The notes under the pieces were generated by a model. That model did not search any database and was not told where the DNA came from. It worked only from the letters and a program-made list of their open reading frames with translations. Shown here piece by piece: positions 29,709 through 41,988 of a DNA stretch of 64,000 bases; the first letter of the stretch is position 1; every line of letters starts with the position of its first letter. The stretch lies in assembly GCA_030522415.1 (NCBI GenBank), contig CM060109.1, positions 2,115,641 to 2,179,640 of the forward strand. The letters are read 5' to 3'. This stretch comes from Channallabes apus. Lineage: Eukaryota; Chordata; Actinopteri; Siluriformes; Clariidae. A program made the position numbers and the translations under genes.

Positions 29709-31110
29709 GGCTGTGCAGAGACGTTTAGAGGTGCTCAAAGTTAAAAAAGAGAACATGCTGAATAACAACAACTCACATTCATAACGAATCTAATATGGAA
29801 TTGCATCATTACTGTATGACTGTCATCAGGTCGGGACAATGGAAAGCAAACGTAGCCTATGTTTTACCTGATGGCGTACAATGTTGCTGTTGATTATTAT
29901 ATTATTAGTAATAATTTTTAAAAATCTATACACATAAAACACACAAACATGCACATGCAGTGCTTATTAAATGTTTAAACTGCAGAGATACAATAATTTT
30001 ACTGCTGTAAAATCAGCATTTTATCTAATTTGAAATATAAACCTAATATTATCTGTTACTTAATATATTTTCTTTAAAAACAGTGTTTTTTATATCATAA
30101 ATATAATAATCCATAATTATGTGGATATCCATATTAGATGGCTTTTAGTGAAATAAAACTGTAACTTACTTTAAAACTAAACATGTTCTAAAATGGTGGA
30201 CACAGAGCTACAGACCCCCCTGTAACCCCCTTACCCAGTTAGCTAGCAGTTAATGACCACATACTTGTGCAGTTCAGGTAATGTTTGTCGCGCTGTTGCA
30301 CAAACAGCACGCTCATTTATTTCAATTCATTTGTTGTTATAGACTATAGTGTGCACTGTACACCCTATTTACTGTTTTGCTACAGTCTGCATCTTCCAGT
30401 TAATTTGCCTGCTTCTCCTCCAGCTCCGCACCGGCCAGCCTTCAGAAAATGCACGTGCACTTTGCGTGCTTGTACCAGGCTCATAACGAGCGCGCTCTGC
30501 CCTCAAGGGCGAGCATTGGTTAATGGCAGTCATGTGACTGATGCAAGCCAGATCCTTTTATTTAGCAAAATTTATATTAATAGTTACATTTTATTGTTGA
30601 GGGGCAAAGACAGGGCTCCATATGCACATACACATAAAAAAGAGCACTTGAGGCATCCTGGAGGAAAGGGTTAGGGTTGGACGTGCCTGTATATGTGTGT
30701 GTGTGCGTGTGTATACGTGACAGCGCGCTCAGTTACAGCTCAGTCCCTCTTCTCACCTTTGATAGGTGTGAAGTTATCAAACTGGTTTTGGATGGGGGAA
30801 TTGGCACAATTGAGGGGTTTAAAACTATTTAACAAGACCGAGACATCTCTGGCTAAAATGTATTTCTCCAGCAAAACATAGAATAAATAGAAATAATATG
30901 TTTAATATTAATAATATTGATCTTAGCTGGATGGTCTAATTCTCAAAACCGTTTAACCTAAAGAAATACTTAACACACTATAACTAGAATATTTACAAAA
31001 CTGAAAGGTTGTCTTATGAATAATAAAAAAACAACAACTACTAACTCAAAAAGATCATATTATGTTTTTATATTTTTTAGATCATAAATAGACATGAATT
31101 AACTATATAT
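29707..31110. other. No recognised gene
   Basis: AT-rich; short frames such as 30285-30674 show no known family. A short GT-rich run lies at 30693-30712. Confidence 0.5.
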
Positions 31111-31111
31111 A

Positions 31112-32438
31112 CAGTGGTGTGAAAAACTATTTGCCCCCTTCCTGATTTCTTATTCTTTTGCATGTTTGTCACACTTAAATGTTTCTGCTCATCAAAAACC
31201 ATTAACTATTAGTCAAAGATAACATAATTGAACACAAAATGCAGTTTTTAAATGAAGGTTTACATTATTAAGGGAGAAAAAAAAACTCCAAATCTACATG
31301 GCCCTGTGTGAAAAAGTGATTGCCCCCCTTGTTAAAAAATAACTTAACTGTGGTTTTCACACCTGAGTTCAATTTCTGTAGTCACCCCCAGGCCTGATTA
31401 CTGCCACACCTATTTCAATCAAGAAATCACTTAAATAGGAGCTACCTGACACAGAGAAGTAGACCAAAAGCACATCAAAAGCTAGACATCATGCCAAGAT
31501 CCAAAGAAATTCAGGAACAAATGAGAACAAAAGTAACTGAGATCTATCAGTCTGGTAAAGGTTATAAAGCCATTTCTAAAGCTTTGGGACTCCAGCGAAC
31601 CACAGTGAGAGCCATTATCCACAAATGGCAAAAACATGGAACAGTGGTGAACCTTCCCAGGAGTGGCCGGCCAACCAAAATTACCCCAAGAGCGCAGAGA
31701 CAACTCATCCGAGAGGCCACAAAAGACCCCAAGACAACATCTAAAGAACTGCAGGCCTCACTTGCCTCAATTAAGGTCAGTGTTCACGATAAGAAAGAGA
31801 CTGGGCAAAAACGGCCTGCATGGCAGATTTCCAAGGCGCAAACCATTTTTAAGCAAAAAGAACATTAAGGCTCATCTCAATTTTGCTAAAAAACATCTCA
31901 ATGATTGCCAAGACATTTGGGAAAATACCTTGTGGACCGACGAGACAAAAGTTTAACTTTTTGGAAGGTGCGTGTCCCGTTACATCTGGTGTAAAAGTAA
32001 CACAGCATTTCAGAAAAAAAACATCATACCAAGAGTAAAATATGGTGGTGGTAGTGTGATGGTCTGGGGTTGTTTTGCTGCTTCAGGACCTGGAAGGCTT
32101 GCTGTGATAGATGGAACCATGAATTCTACTGTCTATCAAAAAATCCTGAAGGAGAATGTCCGGCCATCTGTTCGTCAACTCAAGCTGAAGCGATCTTGGG
32201 TGCTGCAGCAGGAAAATGACCCAAAACACACCAGCAAATCCACCTCTGAATGGCTGAAGAAAAACAAAATGAAGACTTTGGAGTGGCCTAGTCAAAGTCC
32301 TGACCTGAATCCTATTGAGATGTTGTGGCATTACCTTAAAAAGGCGGTGGGCCATGTAGGTTTGGATTTTTTTTCTCCCTAAATAATAAAAGCCCTCATT
32401 TAAAAACTGCATTTTGTGTTTACTTGTGTTATCTTTGA
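31112..32438 (+). mobile_element. Tc1-like transposon, right end lost
   Basis: The left terminus CAGTGGTGTGAAAAACTATT follows TA at 31110-31111. The long left inverted repeat contains GTCAAAGATAACATAATTGA, and its complement GTGTTATCTTTGAC is found at about 32424-32437. There the element stops short of its right terminus and LINE sequence begins. The transposase lies between. Confidence 0.88.
31491..32382 (+). pseudogene. Tc1 transposase (DDE), lightly damaged
   Basis: It starts at ATG 31491 (MPRSKEIQEQMRTKVTEIYQ). The paired-like HTH region (GYKAISKALGLQRTTVRAII) and the GRP motif (SGRPTKITPRAQRQL) are followed by a frameshift near 31790. The second frame carries KNGLHGRFPRRKPFLS and LWTDETKV, with an in-frame TAA at 31954 right after the first catalytic D. 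The same frame resumes with VKYGGGSVMVWGCFA, QENDPKHTS (second D) and SPDLNPIEMLW (E). All three catalytic residues are present. The last codons are lost: after YLKKAV the sequence jumps into the inverted repeat. A cut-and-paste transposase targeting TA; inactive here. Confidence 0.88.
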
Positions 32439-32439
32439 C

Positions 32440-34361
32440 ACATTCTGCCACTCTTCATTTTGCCACTCAAATGCAGAATCGTACCTTCTACACATACATC
32501 ACCCTGGTTTACCCCCTCACTTCGCAAATTGAAAACCACTGGTCGTCGCCTGGAACGCCTTTATAGGAAAACTGGCTTGACCGTGCATCTTCTTGCATAC
32601 AAGGATAACATTCAGCTATATAAATTAGCTTTAAATAATGCACGCTCCAGCTATTATTCTACTCTGATCACAAATGCATCTTCCCGTCCTAAAACACTGT
32701 TTTCTATAGTTAACAAACTCAATAGCCCTCCTGTCCCTCTTATGACCAACTCTGTAGATCTCTGTGAGTCATTCTTCCTTTACTTCCAAAATAAAATAAC
32801 TCATATGCATTCTCTCTTTTCAACAGTGTACTCCCTTATTCACTCAAATGACTTCCCCATGGACTTTGCAACTGGTATTTTTACTGATTTCGATCCTCCA
32901 ACTCCTGCTTTTATTTCTGAATTACTCAGTAAAGTCAATTCTTCTTTCTGTCACCTTGATCCTCCCCCTACGTCCCTGCGTAAATACTCTGCACCTGTTA
33001 TTCCACGGCCTATTTCACTTCTCATTTCTAAAATCTTGAACACTGATGTTGTTCCTCTTGAATTAAAAACTGCAGCTGTCACATCAGTCTTAAAGAAACC
33101 TGGCCTTGACCCGGCTGATATGGCCAACTACCGACCAATTTCAAATCTTCCACTACTCTCAAAATTACTTGAAAAAGTTGTTGCTGTTCAACTACAGTCC
33201 TATTTGTCATCTCATAATCTGTATGAATGTTTCCAATCCGGTTTTCACCCTCACCACAGTACAGAGACAGCGCTTCTTAAGGTTGTCAATGACCTTCTTA
33301 TGGCTTCTGATGCTGGCTCTGCTAGCATTTTGACTCTGTTAGACCTTTCTTCTGCATTTGATACCGTCTCTCACAATATTCTCATCTCACGACTCTCTGC
33401 TCTTGGTACCATCTCTTTCCCACTAACTCCGTTTCAGATTGTGTTGATGACATAAATGCTTGGATGACTAGTAACCTTCTCAAGCTCAATACTGACAAAA
33501 CAGATTTTTTACTCGTTGGTTCACCTAAAAACATTGCAGCTCTCTGTACTGATGCTTTTAACATTTCCGGGACCTTGGTTAGATCTTCCACCACCGTTAA
33601 AAATCTGGGTATAACTTTTGACTCCCATCTTTCCTTTCTACCTCACATTTCTTCACTTACTAAATCTGCCTTCTATCACCTCCGTAATATAGCTTGTCTA
33701 CGGCCCTTCTTAGACATCAAGGATGCTGAGACACTGGTCCATGCTTTCATTACTTCTCGACTTGACTACTGTAATTCTCTTTTTTTATGGTCTACCAAAT
33801 ACAACATTAAATAAGCTCCAATACATTCAGAACTCTGCAGCTAGGGTCCTCACTTATTCAAAGAAATCCTCACACATCACTCCCATCCTACACAAACTTC
33901 ATTGGCTACCCATTCGCTCCCGCATCCAATACAAGATTCTCCTTATCACCTTCAAAGCACTCCATGGTCTTGCCCCTCCATATATCTCAGATCTCATTCA
34001 TACTTACTCCCCTGCTCGCACACTCCGATCTGCAGATGATGGTCTACTGGTAATTTCTCGTCATAGATTAGCATCATTTGGAGGACGAGCATTTAGCATT
34101 TCTGCCCCCACACTCTGGAATTCTATTCCCAAACACATTCGTGATCTTTCTTCATTACAGGATTTAAAAACCCACCTTAAAACATATCTTTTGTCATCCT
34201 GTTTTTCCACTCTTTGAATATGTGTTAGATAAACACTACCAGTTTTCATGTTTATCTATATTCTATTCTGACGTCTTTCAGATGTCTCTTTCTATGTGTA
34301 AGCATTTTTGTTATTGTAAAGCGACCTTCAGTCTCTTGAAAGGCATTATATAAAATAAACT

Positions 34362-34362
<1 letters not shown>
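32440..34362 (+). mobile_element. L2-like LINE, 5' truncated and internally deleted
   Basis: It begins abruptly at the lost Tc1 terminus and carries RT sequence without an endonuclease. It ends with AAAGGCATTATATAAAATAA near 34360 before an AT microsatellite. Confidence 0.8.
32460..34217 (+). pseudogene. L2-like LINE RT, YxDD region deleted
   Basis: The frame 32460-33455 contains [20 protein letters not shown], a linker, then RT blocks [56 protein letters not shown] and [13 protein letters not shown]. After [10 protein letters not shown] the sequence jumps to [20 protein letters not shown], so the stretch with the GVPQGS and YxDD motifs is deleted. The C-terminal part follows: AFITSRLDYCNSLF, a frameshift near 33810, then LQYIQNSAARVLTYSKK, HITPILHKLHWLPIRSRIQY and APTLWNSIPKHIRDL, to the stop at 34215. 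The RT cannot be active. Confidence 0.88.

Positions 34363-34368
<6 letters not shown>

Positions 34369-34443
<75 letters not shown>
34369..34443. repeat. Compound (AT)n-(GA)n microsatellite
   Basis: AT repeats are followed by about eight GA units. Confidence 0.95.
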
Positions 34444-34484
34444 GTGTTTTGCTGGCGAAAAACATTTTAGGCAGAGACTGCCTT

Positions 34485-34891
34485 TGTCAGGAACTAACCC
34501 GGGATGACCAGAATGATGATCGTGCTATCTGCCACGAACTAACCGGGATGAACAGATAGCTTTAGCAGTTAGCCCTGTAGCGTGAATGGTAAACCCAAAC
34601 GTGGATAAACACGAGCAGGCAGGATAATCACGCGATTTACTATAAGGACTCTCACACTCATTGAGCACAGGAAAGACACAATCTAACCATAGTCCTATAA
34701 ACACACACTCAGTCTGAAAAGATAGCCAAGAAAGTGAGTACTCACATATACTGGAACGATTCCGAAAAGACATGGGCTTAACTCAATGACAGAGCGATGT
34801 GCGGCGCCATCTTGTTTCCTTTTATGCTTTCAGCTTCGCGACCGTCTTACTTCCGCGTCCTAGTGCCGGTCGCGGCTGAGTGTGCATGACA
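34485..34891 (-). mobile_element. 3' LTR of chromodomain gypsy element
   Basis: TGTCAGGAACTAACC to GCATGACA (TG...CA), 407 bp, collinear with the solo LTR at 855-1228. A polypurine tract GGACGGGGGGGTAC (minus strand, 34905-34892) abuts it, fixing the orientation. A YY1-like motif (minus AACAAGATGGCGCCGC) lies at 34801-34816. An internal tandem (GGTTAGTTC blocks) makes it longer than the solo copy. Confidence 0.85.
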
Positions 34892-35800
34892 GTACCCCCC
34901 CGTCCAGGACCGACTCTGGGGTGGAGGATACCCGGTGACGGTAGTCCCTAATGAGCCCGGAGTCGAGGATGAAGCGAGCTGGAACCCAGGACCGCTCCTC
35001 GGGCCCGTAGTCCTCCCAGTCGACCAGGGGCTGGGTACCCCTGCCCCGAGGGCGCGAGTCGAGGATCCGTCGCACGGTGTAGGCGGGACCGCCGTCAATG
35101 ATTCGGGGAGGAGGAGCAGGGGGGTGGGTGGAACCATGGGTGAGGTGGTGAATGGTTTCAACTGTGAGGTGTGGAAGGCGGGGTGGATCCGGAGCGCCGC
35201 AGGCAGCTGGAGCCGATAGGTGACAAGGTAGATCCCGAGCGTGATGCGGTATGGCCCGATGAATCTTGGTGATAATTTTTTGGATTCGGTGTGCAGGTGG
35301 AGGTTTCTGGTTGATAGCCACACTTTGTCACCTACATGGTACAATCGTCCCGGGGGGTGCCGGCGGCGGTGTTGGGCCACATAGTTGGCGTTGGTGCGTC
35401 AAATGGCGAGGTTGGCTTGGTGCCATAGCCGCCGGCACCGGCGAACCAACTGTTGGGCCGATGGTATGTCAACCTCCGGTTCCTGGTGGGTGAACATTGG
35501 AGGCTGGAAACCATAGCACACCTCAAATGGGCTCAGGTTGGTGGCTGAGGAGACATGGAGGTTATGGGATAACTCGGCCCACTTGAGGTAGCGGGCCCAG
35601 GAGCGCTGGCGGTCCGACACAAAACATCTCAGGTAGCGCTCCAGCTGTTGGTTGGTTCGCTCCGTCTGACCGTTCGTCTGAGGGTGGTAGCCGGAAGACA
35701 AACTGCAGGACGAATCGATCAGACGGCAGAAGGCCTTCTAGAACCGAGCGGTGAACTGGGGACCTCTGTCCGAGACGATGTCCTTTGGGAACCCATGCAA
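34892..35800 (-). pseudogene. Gypsy integrase C-terminal half and chromodomain
   Basis: The minus strand reads IVSDRGPQF near 35740 (second catalytic aspartate), then SSGYHPQTNGQTERTNQQLE (catalytic glutamate). It continues with [31 protein letters not shown] and [12 protein letters not shown] (GPY motif). The end, in another frame, has [15 protein letters not shown] and [16 protein letters not shown], a chromodomain with aromatic cage residues. Chromodomains steer integration to particular chromatin. Stops near 35800, 35735 and a frameshift between 35400 and 35320 break the frame. Confidence 0.85.
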
Positions 35801-37745
35801 TCAGACTACGTGTTCCAAAATCAGCTCGGCTGTCTCCTTCGCTGATGGGAGTCCGGCGAGGGCCACCAGGTGCACTGCCTTGGAGAAGCGGTCCACAATG
35901 GTCAGGATGACGTCTCTTCCATCTGAATCCGGCAGGCCCGTGATGAAATCCACGGCAATGTGGGACCAGGGTCGACGGGGAACTGGGAGTGGTTGGAGTT
36001 CCCCTGGAGTTGGTTGGTTAATGTCCTTCGCCCTGGCACACATTGGGCACGCCCGAACGAACTCGGTGATTTCCCTCCTCATTGAGGACCAGCAGATAGC
36101 CCGGCCGATGAAGGTGGTGGTTCTCCGGCTTCCCTGGTGTCCTGCGACGGGTGACGAATGGCCCCACTGGAGGACCTCAGTTCGGAGTCGTTCGGGGACG
36201 AAGAGCCGTCCGGGCGGCACACCTGCCGGTGCTGGGTCCCTGGTCAGTGCCTGGCGCACCCTCGTCTCCAGGTTCCACTGCAGGGGTGCGATGATGCGGG
36301 TAGGTGGAAGGACAGGCACGGGGTCCGCCCGGGGCGTCTCTCGCTCGTGTTGCCGGGAGAGGGCGTCAGCCTTGGTGTTCTTCGACCCCGGGCGGTACGA
36401 GAGGTGGAAGTTGAATTGTTCGAAGAACAGTGCCCACCGTGCCTGTCGTGGGTTCAACTGCTTCAAACTGCGGATGGTGATCAGGTTTTGGTGGTCCGTC
36501 CAGACGATGAATGGCTCACTGGCGCCCTGGAGCCAGTGACGCCACTCCTCCAAGGCCCACTTTATGCCAAGCAGTTCGCGGTCCCCCACACCGTATCGCT
36601 GCTGAGTGGGGTTAAACTTTTTGGAGTAGAAGACACATGGGTGCAGCTTCTGGTCTGGACCTCGTTGGGAGAGAACAGCGCCGGCGCCCACCTCCGACGC
36701 GTCCACCTCCACAACGAACGGTTGGCTGGCATCTGGATGAAGCAGGATGGGTGCGGTGGTGAACAGATGACTGAGTCGATGAAAAGCTGAGATGGCGGTA
36801 GGGTCGAGTCGAAAGGAATTGTTGGAGAGCCTGGTAAGTGCAGTGAGCGGTGCTGCAACTGTACTGCAGCCCCGGATAAAGCGACGATAAAAGTTCGCAA
36901 ACCCGAGAAAGCGTTGGAGCTGTTTGAGTGTCCTGGGTAGGGGCCAGTGACGTACAACTTCCAGCTTCTGCGGGTCCATGGCCACACCCTGGGGCGAGAT
37001 GACAAAACCCAGGAACGTGGTGGAGTGCTCGTGAAAAGCACACTTTTCCAGCTTACAGTACAGCTGGTGGGCGAGCAATCTCTTAAGGACAGCTCGAACG
37101 TGTTTGGTGTGTTCAGTGGGGGTGCGTGAGTAAATTAAAATGTCATCCAGATAAACAAACACCCATCGGCCTAGCATGTCCCTGAGGACATCGTTGATGA
37201 AGGCTTGGAAGGCCGAGGGTACGTTGCAGAGACCAAATGGGATGACCAGGCTCTCATAGTGTCCGGTAGGGGTGATGAAGGCTGTCTTCCACTCATCACC
37301 CTCTCTGATGCGCACCAAGTTGTAGGCGCTCCGGAGGTCCAACTTAGTGAACATGGTGGCACCAGAGAGGGCATCCAGGGCTGAGTTGGTGAGAGGCAGA
37401 GGGTGACGATTTCGAATGGTGATCTTATTTAGCCCCCGATAGTCGACACATGGACGAAGTTCGCCCCTTTCTTCTTTACGAAGAAGAACCCCGCGGCAGC
37501 CGGCGAAGAGGAGGGCCTGATGGTGCCATTTCGCAGGGCGTTGGTGACATACTCCTCCATAGCCTGGGTCTCGTTGGTAGAGAGGGAGTAGAGATGGCCG
37601 CGGGGGGGGGGGGGCTGGAGCCTGGCTGGAGTTCAATGGCTAGGTCGTAGGGTCGGTGAGGTGGAAGGTGGCTGGCTCGGCGTTTACAGAACACTTCAGC
37701 CAGGTCTCGATACGGTGGAGGAATGGCGTGGATGTCGACGTCGGG
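35801..37745 (-). pseudogene. Gypsy pol: RT, RNase H and integrase N-terminal part
   Basis: In the long minus frame from 37636 the RT has [51 protein letters not shown] and [11 protein letters not shown] (active site, about residue 160). The RNase H has [30 protein letters not shown] and [15 protein letters not shown]. The integrase zinc finger follows ([21 protein letters not shown]), then [15 protein letters not shown] with the first catalytic aspartate. A frameshift near 37490-37620, at a long G run, separates the RT start ([16 protein letters not shown]). A stop at 35801 follows LILEHVV. Gag, protease and the 5' LTR are missing: at about 37745 the sequence passes into a HARBI1-like frame. 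Confidence 0.9.
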
Positions 37746-37749
37746 GGCC

Positions 37750-38394
37750 TGCCACCTGGGAGCCTCATCCCAACCATGCTGTTTGTGAGGATGAATGAAT
37801 CATGGGTTGACCCAGGTCACCTTGCCACAATATTTGTTAGGCGCATTTGAGCATCACATATTATTTGCACATTTATTGAATGGAAATGTTTCCGATACAC
37901 GTATGCAAAATCGTCTTCAGATTTATAGCAATGTGCGTGCAGTCGATCGCTCCGATTACATTAGGAAAATCGGCGATCGCTGCAAATTGTGCTTTAATGC
38001 TTGGCCGGTGAACTGCATGGTATGGAAACCTTATATACCTGCTAGACATGCGGATGATCCCGTCCCATACAGCTGGCACTGCACGGCTCAAAGACGACTG
38101 GCTTACCTCCGAGCGGTCTGCCAGTTCCCTTTGGAAAGAACCAGTTGCCAGGAAACCAAGCGTTGTCAGCACCTGTAAGGGAACGGATTATGCGTGGCTC
38201 CTCGATGTCTCTCTTTCCAAATTTGGACCCAACTCAGCACAGAGCTCCAGGAGGATAGCTCTTGGAAATCTGAAATGGCTAATAAGCCAGTCATCATCGT
38301 GGGCCAGAAAATCACTGTGATCCCTAAAAACGTGTTCCCTTCGGATTCGGCCATTGACAATGTTCTCTAATAAGGCCAACACGGCCATTGCCAT
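37750..38394 (-). pseudogene. HARBI1-type Harbinger nuclease fragment
   Basis: The minus strand from 38394 reads LLENIVNGRIRREHVFRDHS, SHFRFPRAILLELCAELGPN and TSRSHA, then a TAA. The same frame continues with LTTLGFLATGSFQRELADRS, SQSSLSRAVPAVWDGII, RYIRFPYHAV and FPNVIGAIDCTHIAI, containing the first catalytic aspartate. After a frameshift near 37900 a second frame has NVQIICDAQMRLTNIVA and [13 protein letters not shown] (second aspartate), with a stop before it. The third acidic residue and C-terminus are absent. It is a relic of a PIF/Harbinger transposase or of a HARBI1-like copy. The junction with gypsy pol is in the same orientation. Confidence 0.85.
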
Positions 38395-38493
38395 AGACTA
38401 AGGGTTGTATACATTTGAAAATGCTTTTATATGTTCTAAATCACATAATTGGTAGAAAAATATTGTCAATTAACCCATTTTATCAATTATAAA
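38395..38493. other. AT-rich spacer
   Basis: No recognisable content. Confidence 0.4.
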
Positions 38494-39600
38494 TTAATAG
38501 CAATGTTTTGCACATGTGTTGGTGCGATATTTTGCACTTATTATAATTGCCTCTAGGAGTCGCCAACAGAAATAAACCAAACACACACAAGAAATAGACG
38601 TACGCCAGACATGAAGTTGGCATGGAAGAACGCACATTCTCATGTTAATTTCACTGTTAGTAAATCCGACCGTGAGCGTGAAAACTGGTGTAAGCAAAGT
38701 TTTTGTGCGTACGCAGTGTTGATACATGAGACCCCAGATGTTCACTCTCTTGAAGGCTCTCCTCACGTCATGCTCGGAGATGACGAACGTGTTTCTGGTG
38801 CTCGCAGTGTCTTCCTGTCTGCAGCCGTTATCATTAGCATCGCTAGCGTTTTTAGCTGCAGCCTCAAAACGAGCATAGGATGGGTTCAGCTTGTCTGCCA
38901 GTGTCACGTTCGCGTTTATCATACCGGATGTCGGTGCTTTATAGTACGTTATTGTTCTTAGTCCCTGCCACAGGCTCCTAGAGTCACTCTGTTGGAGTTG
39001 TGACTCTAGTTTCCTCCTGTAACGCTGCTATGCCTCTTTCACCGCTTTCCGGACGTTATATGATGCAGCCTTGTACAGGTCCATGTCCCCTGATGCAAGT
39101 CCCGCATTGTGGGGCTGCGGTGCAAGAACTCAGAGCATTGCGGATGGTTTTATCCACCAACAGTTTCTGATTGATAGTAATTTTTTCTACGCTATCATCC
39201 GCTTGTTTCCCAATGAATCCCACAACCGCTTCTGGAAACATTAAGCACACACCGTCTCCTCTTGATTTCCCCGAGTCCAGTGTCCTGTCCGTGCAGTGAA
39301 CAGAGAAGAACTCGGCCAGCTGGATGGCGTGGTCCGGCACCGCTGGGTTCAGTCAAATCTCGGTAAAGCAGAGGAGATTGCACTCCCTAATGTCTCTGTG
39401 AAACTTTACCCTGGCCCTGAGGTCATCGAGCTTGTTCTCCAGTGACTGGACGTTGGCAAGCAGGATGCTAGTCAGAGGTGTGCGGTGTGACCGGGCTCTC
39501 AGCCTGTTCCTGATTCCGGCTCGTTTCCCTCGTGGCCGCAGCTTCAGGTCACGTCCTTTGTTCTCCCTCAGGATCTCCCTCAGCCAGCCCAGATCTGGAG
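38494..39600 (-). pseudogene. CR1/Rex1-like LINE: endonuclease start and linker
   Basis: From the high end on the minus strand: GRDLKLRPRGKRAGIRNRLR, SILLANVQSLENKLDDLRA, and LLCFTEI (catalytic glutamate region, then a stop). It continues with VPDHAIQLAEFFSVHCTDRT and SGKSRGDGVCLMF, cut near 39150. After a gap the pre-RT linker reads KEAKQRYRRKLESQLQQ, SRSLWQGLRTITYYK and SEHDVRRAFKRVNIWG, to about 38700. The catalytic RT is absent. It shares motifs with 27480-27740. Several frameshifts and stops; inactive. Confidence 0.75.
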
Positions 39601-40771
39601 TTAAAAACGTTGAAATGACAATACGATAATATTAAACTGATACTTTTAATAATTGTTCTCTCATCCAAGTAAATATTTAAGAAAAAAATTAAATAAAATA
39701 AGTGCAACTATTCCAGAGTTAGCATAGGCCAGGATGTTCAGTAGATTGAATATAAGAGTCCTGTGATGAACAAAAAGACAGAGTTTATGATTACAGCAAC
39801 AGCTATTAAACCAAATTCTACAGTACACAATCCAGGTGAGATTAAACACTAACATTAATTATTTTTATTTAGCGTATTCATTCTGAACTTTTCACAGCAG
39901 CAGAGTGTGATTCCAGGAGAGAAAATCTTTTATAACAAGTCTGTTAATTGGAAGTTGTTCTAACTGTTAGGTTATTCATTAGCCAGATAGGTTTATAGGA
40001 AAAAGTCTAATCCGCTCTATTATAGTAGGTACTAATAAAGAGCCTACACTGTTTGATCAGATAATGATAGACTAAAAAGATCTACAAAATGCACTGTGGA
40101 GTGAGAAAGGTCATTGCTCATAGTAGCATTTCATGTTGTTAGCTTACTACAGGACTACATCTCATTTGGTTTGATACAGATTTTTCTTAAATAAACTATA
40201 TTAAGTTACTTTTACAAATAAGTAGTCAGTTCAAAGGTGCCAGATTTGGTGGCCTATACTCAGGCAAGCTAATTAATATGAGAAATTCTACAGTCAGTTT
40301 GTCTAAACTGCTTACTGTATTATTTTTCTCAACAGTAGATGTACAGCATGTGCTACATCTTTCTGCCCTCTTTATGTAAACCCCCGCTGAAGTAAGGAAT
40401 GTATATTTAAAAAAAACATTCCCATGATCCTCTTTTTTCGTTTTTTTGCAGGACGAGACCCATACTGTATCTAACAAAACACAGAGAACACAGTCAGAGA
40501 AATGAAGGAAATATCGAAATGACTACAACTCATCAGTCAGAGATTTCATTATAAAATTACAGATTACTTTTTTTATAGATATACTGTAAACATTCCTTTT
40601 TATATTGAATAATGCCATCTGGATTAAACTTGCATTTTTTCATGCATCATCATTTCTGTATGTTATTTAGATAAGGGTTAGGAGACATTACTTTCATTGA
40701 AGGTTTATTCATGTCCAAAAGTCAATAAAATATATTATTTGTTACTATATAATGGATAGTTAATATACTGT
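39601..40771. other. No recognised gene
   Basis: AT-rich with scattered short frames. No repeat boundaries were seen. Confidence 0.5.
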
Positions 40772-41035
40772 ATAGTGGTTATCACCAGGTTTGACTCCCA
40801 CCTCAGGTCTGTGTGTGGAGTTTCTCCCCATGTTTGGTGCATTTCCTTTGGGTGCGTCAGTTTCCTCTCACAGTAAAAAGACATGGAGAGTAGGATAAGT
40901 GCTGTGTGGCCGCGCATGTGTGTGCGAGTGTGTGTGTCTGGTGATGGATTGGCACCCTGTCCATGTTGTACCCCACTCCGGACTCTCCATGACCTTGTAC
41001 AGGATAGGTGCTATTAGGATGAATGAATAAATGAT
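40772..41035 (+). mobile_element. tRNA-headed SINE, diverged
   Basis: Signatures are CAGGTTTGACTCCCACCTCA (B-box region), TCTGTGTGTGGAGTTTCTCC, GATGGATTGGCACCCTGTCC and the tail AGGATGAATGAATAAATGA. Confidence 0.8.
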
Positions 41036-41078
41036 GGAATTGAGGAATGACAGTGACACACACACTCCTGTAACACAG

Positions 41079-41079
41079 C

Positions 41080-41117
<38 letters not shown>
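41079..41117. repeat. (AC)n microsatellite
   Basis: About 19 AC units. Confidence 0.95.
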
Positions 41118-41122
<5 letters not shown>

Positions 41123-41988
41123 AAAACACACGCTTTACAGAATCTAGTCGACATGTTAAACAGTTTCTCACTGTGTTTGTGCAAAGACCAGACCATATGA
41201 AGCAGTGATGCAGTTCCCTCTTCCTCCTGCAGAACCTCCTACAGCATATGCTCCCTAAATTCACACACTGGACTGGATTAGTCATGATATATTATGATAT
41301 TTTATCTTAATATTTTAAGCATATCATATATCAGTATGCAAATGAAGACCTCCAGTTTACCCGGGAAATGAGGTGTGTCTAATCTGCATAGTTAGAGAGT
41401 CTGGAATTCATACTGAGGCTAAAAGTGTAGCTTTACATTTCCTTTTTTTCTGTTGAAACACCGTGTCACACAATTTTATTATTCAATATTGGAAAAATAT
41501 GGACTTTAAATAAATTTAAATACCGCAGCAGGGCTAATATTCCAGACAGAAATGGATTTTAGCCGCCTGGCAAGATGGCACACTGATCATTTCTAACGCA
41601 AATGACTCCTGAAATGACTGTATTTTATGTTGTGCATTAGAATAATTGCTAAATAATTGCATTTAACTGTTTATTTAAAACATATTTGAGGAGAAGAAAA
41701 AAGCCTGGTTTGTTTGTTTATTTAACCAGACTATATTTTTTTCTTGAAATAATTTAAGGTACGGAACTTAATGCAAAACTTTCTAATTCCAGAAGGGAGG
41801 AACTGAATGAATGAATGACTGACTATCAAAACAATTCAATAAATAAACTCAACAGTGTGTGACTAGTGGTACTTATAGCTAGTAACCTAGTGTAAGGACC
41901 TACAAACTATTGATGGGACGTACTGTGTCGATACTTCGATGCGTGTGTCAAGAAATTCAGGAACTATGTACTGTAGTAAAGGCTTGTA
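41118..41988. other. No recognised gene
   Basis: AT-rich. A YY1-like GGCAAGATGGCAC at 41570-41582 is not followed by LINE coding sequence. Confidence 0.45.

Noticed and set aside
35751..36790. Long plus-strand frames of 262 and 210 codons
   Set aside because: Antisense shadows of the gypsy pol gene, whose minus-strand frame has clear RT, RNase H and integrase motifs.
34485..37745. Endogenous retrovirus with envelope
   Set aside because: The pol has gypsy-type order with a chromodomain, and no envelope frame is found between integrase and the LTR.
37795..38320. Plus-strand frames of 127 and 90 codons
   Set aside because: Antisense to the HARBI1-like sequence.
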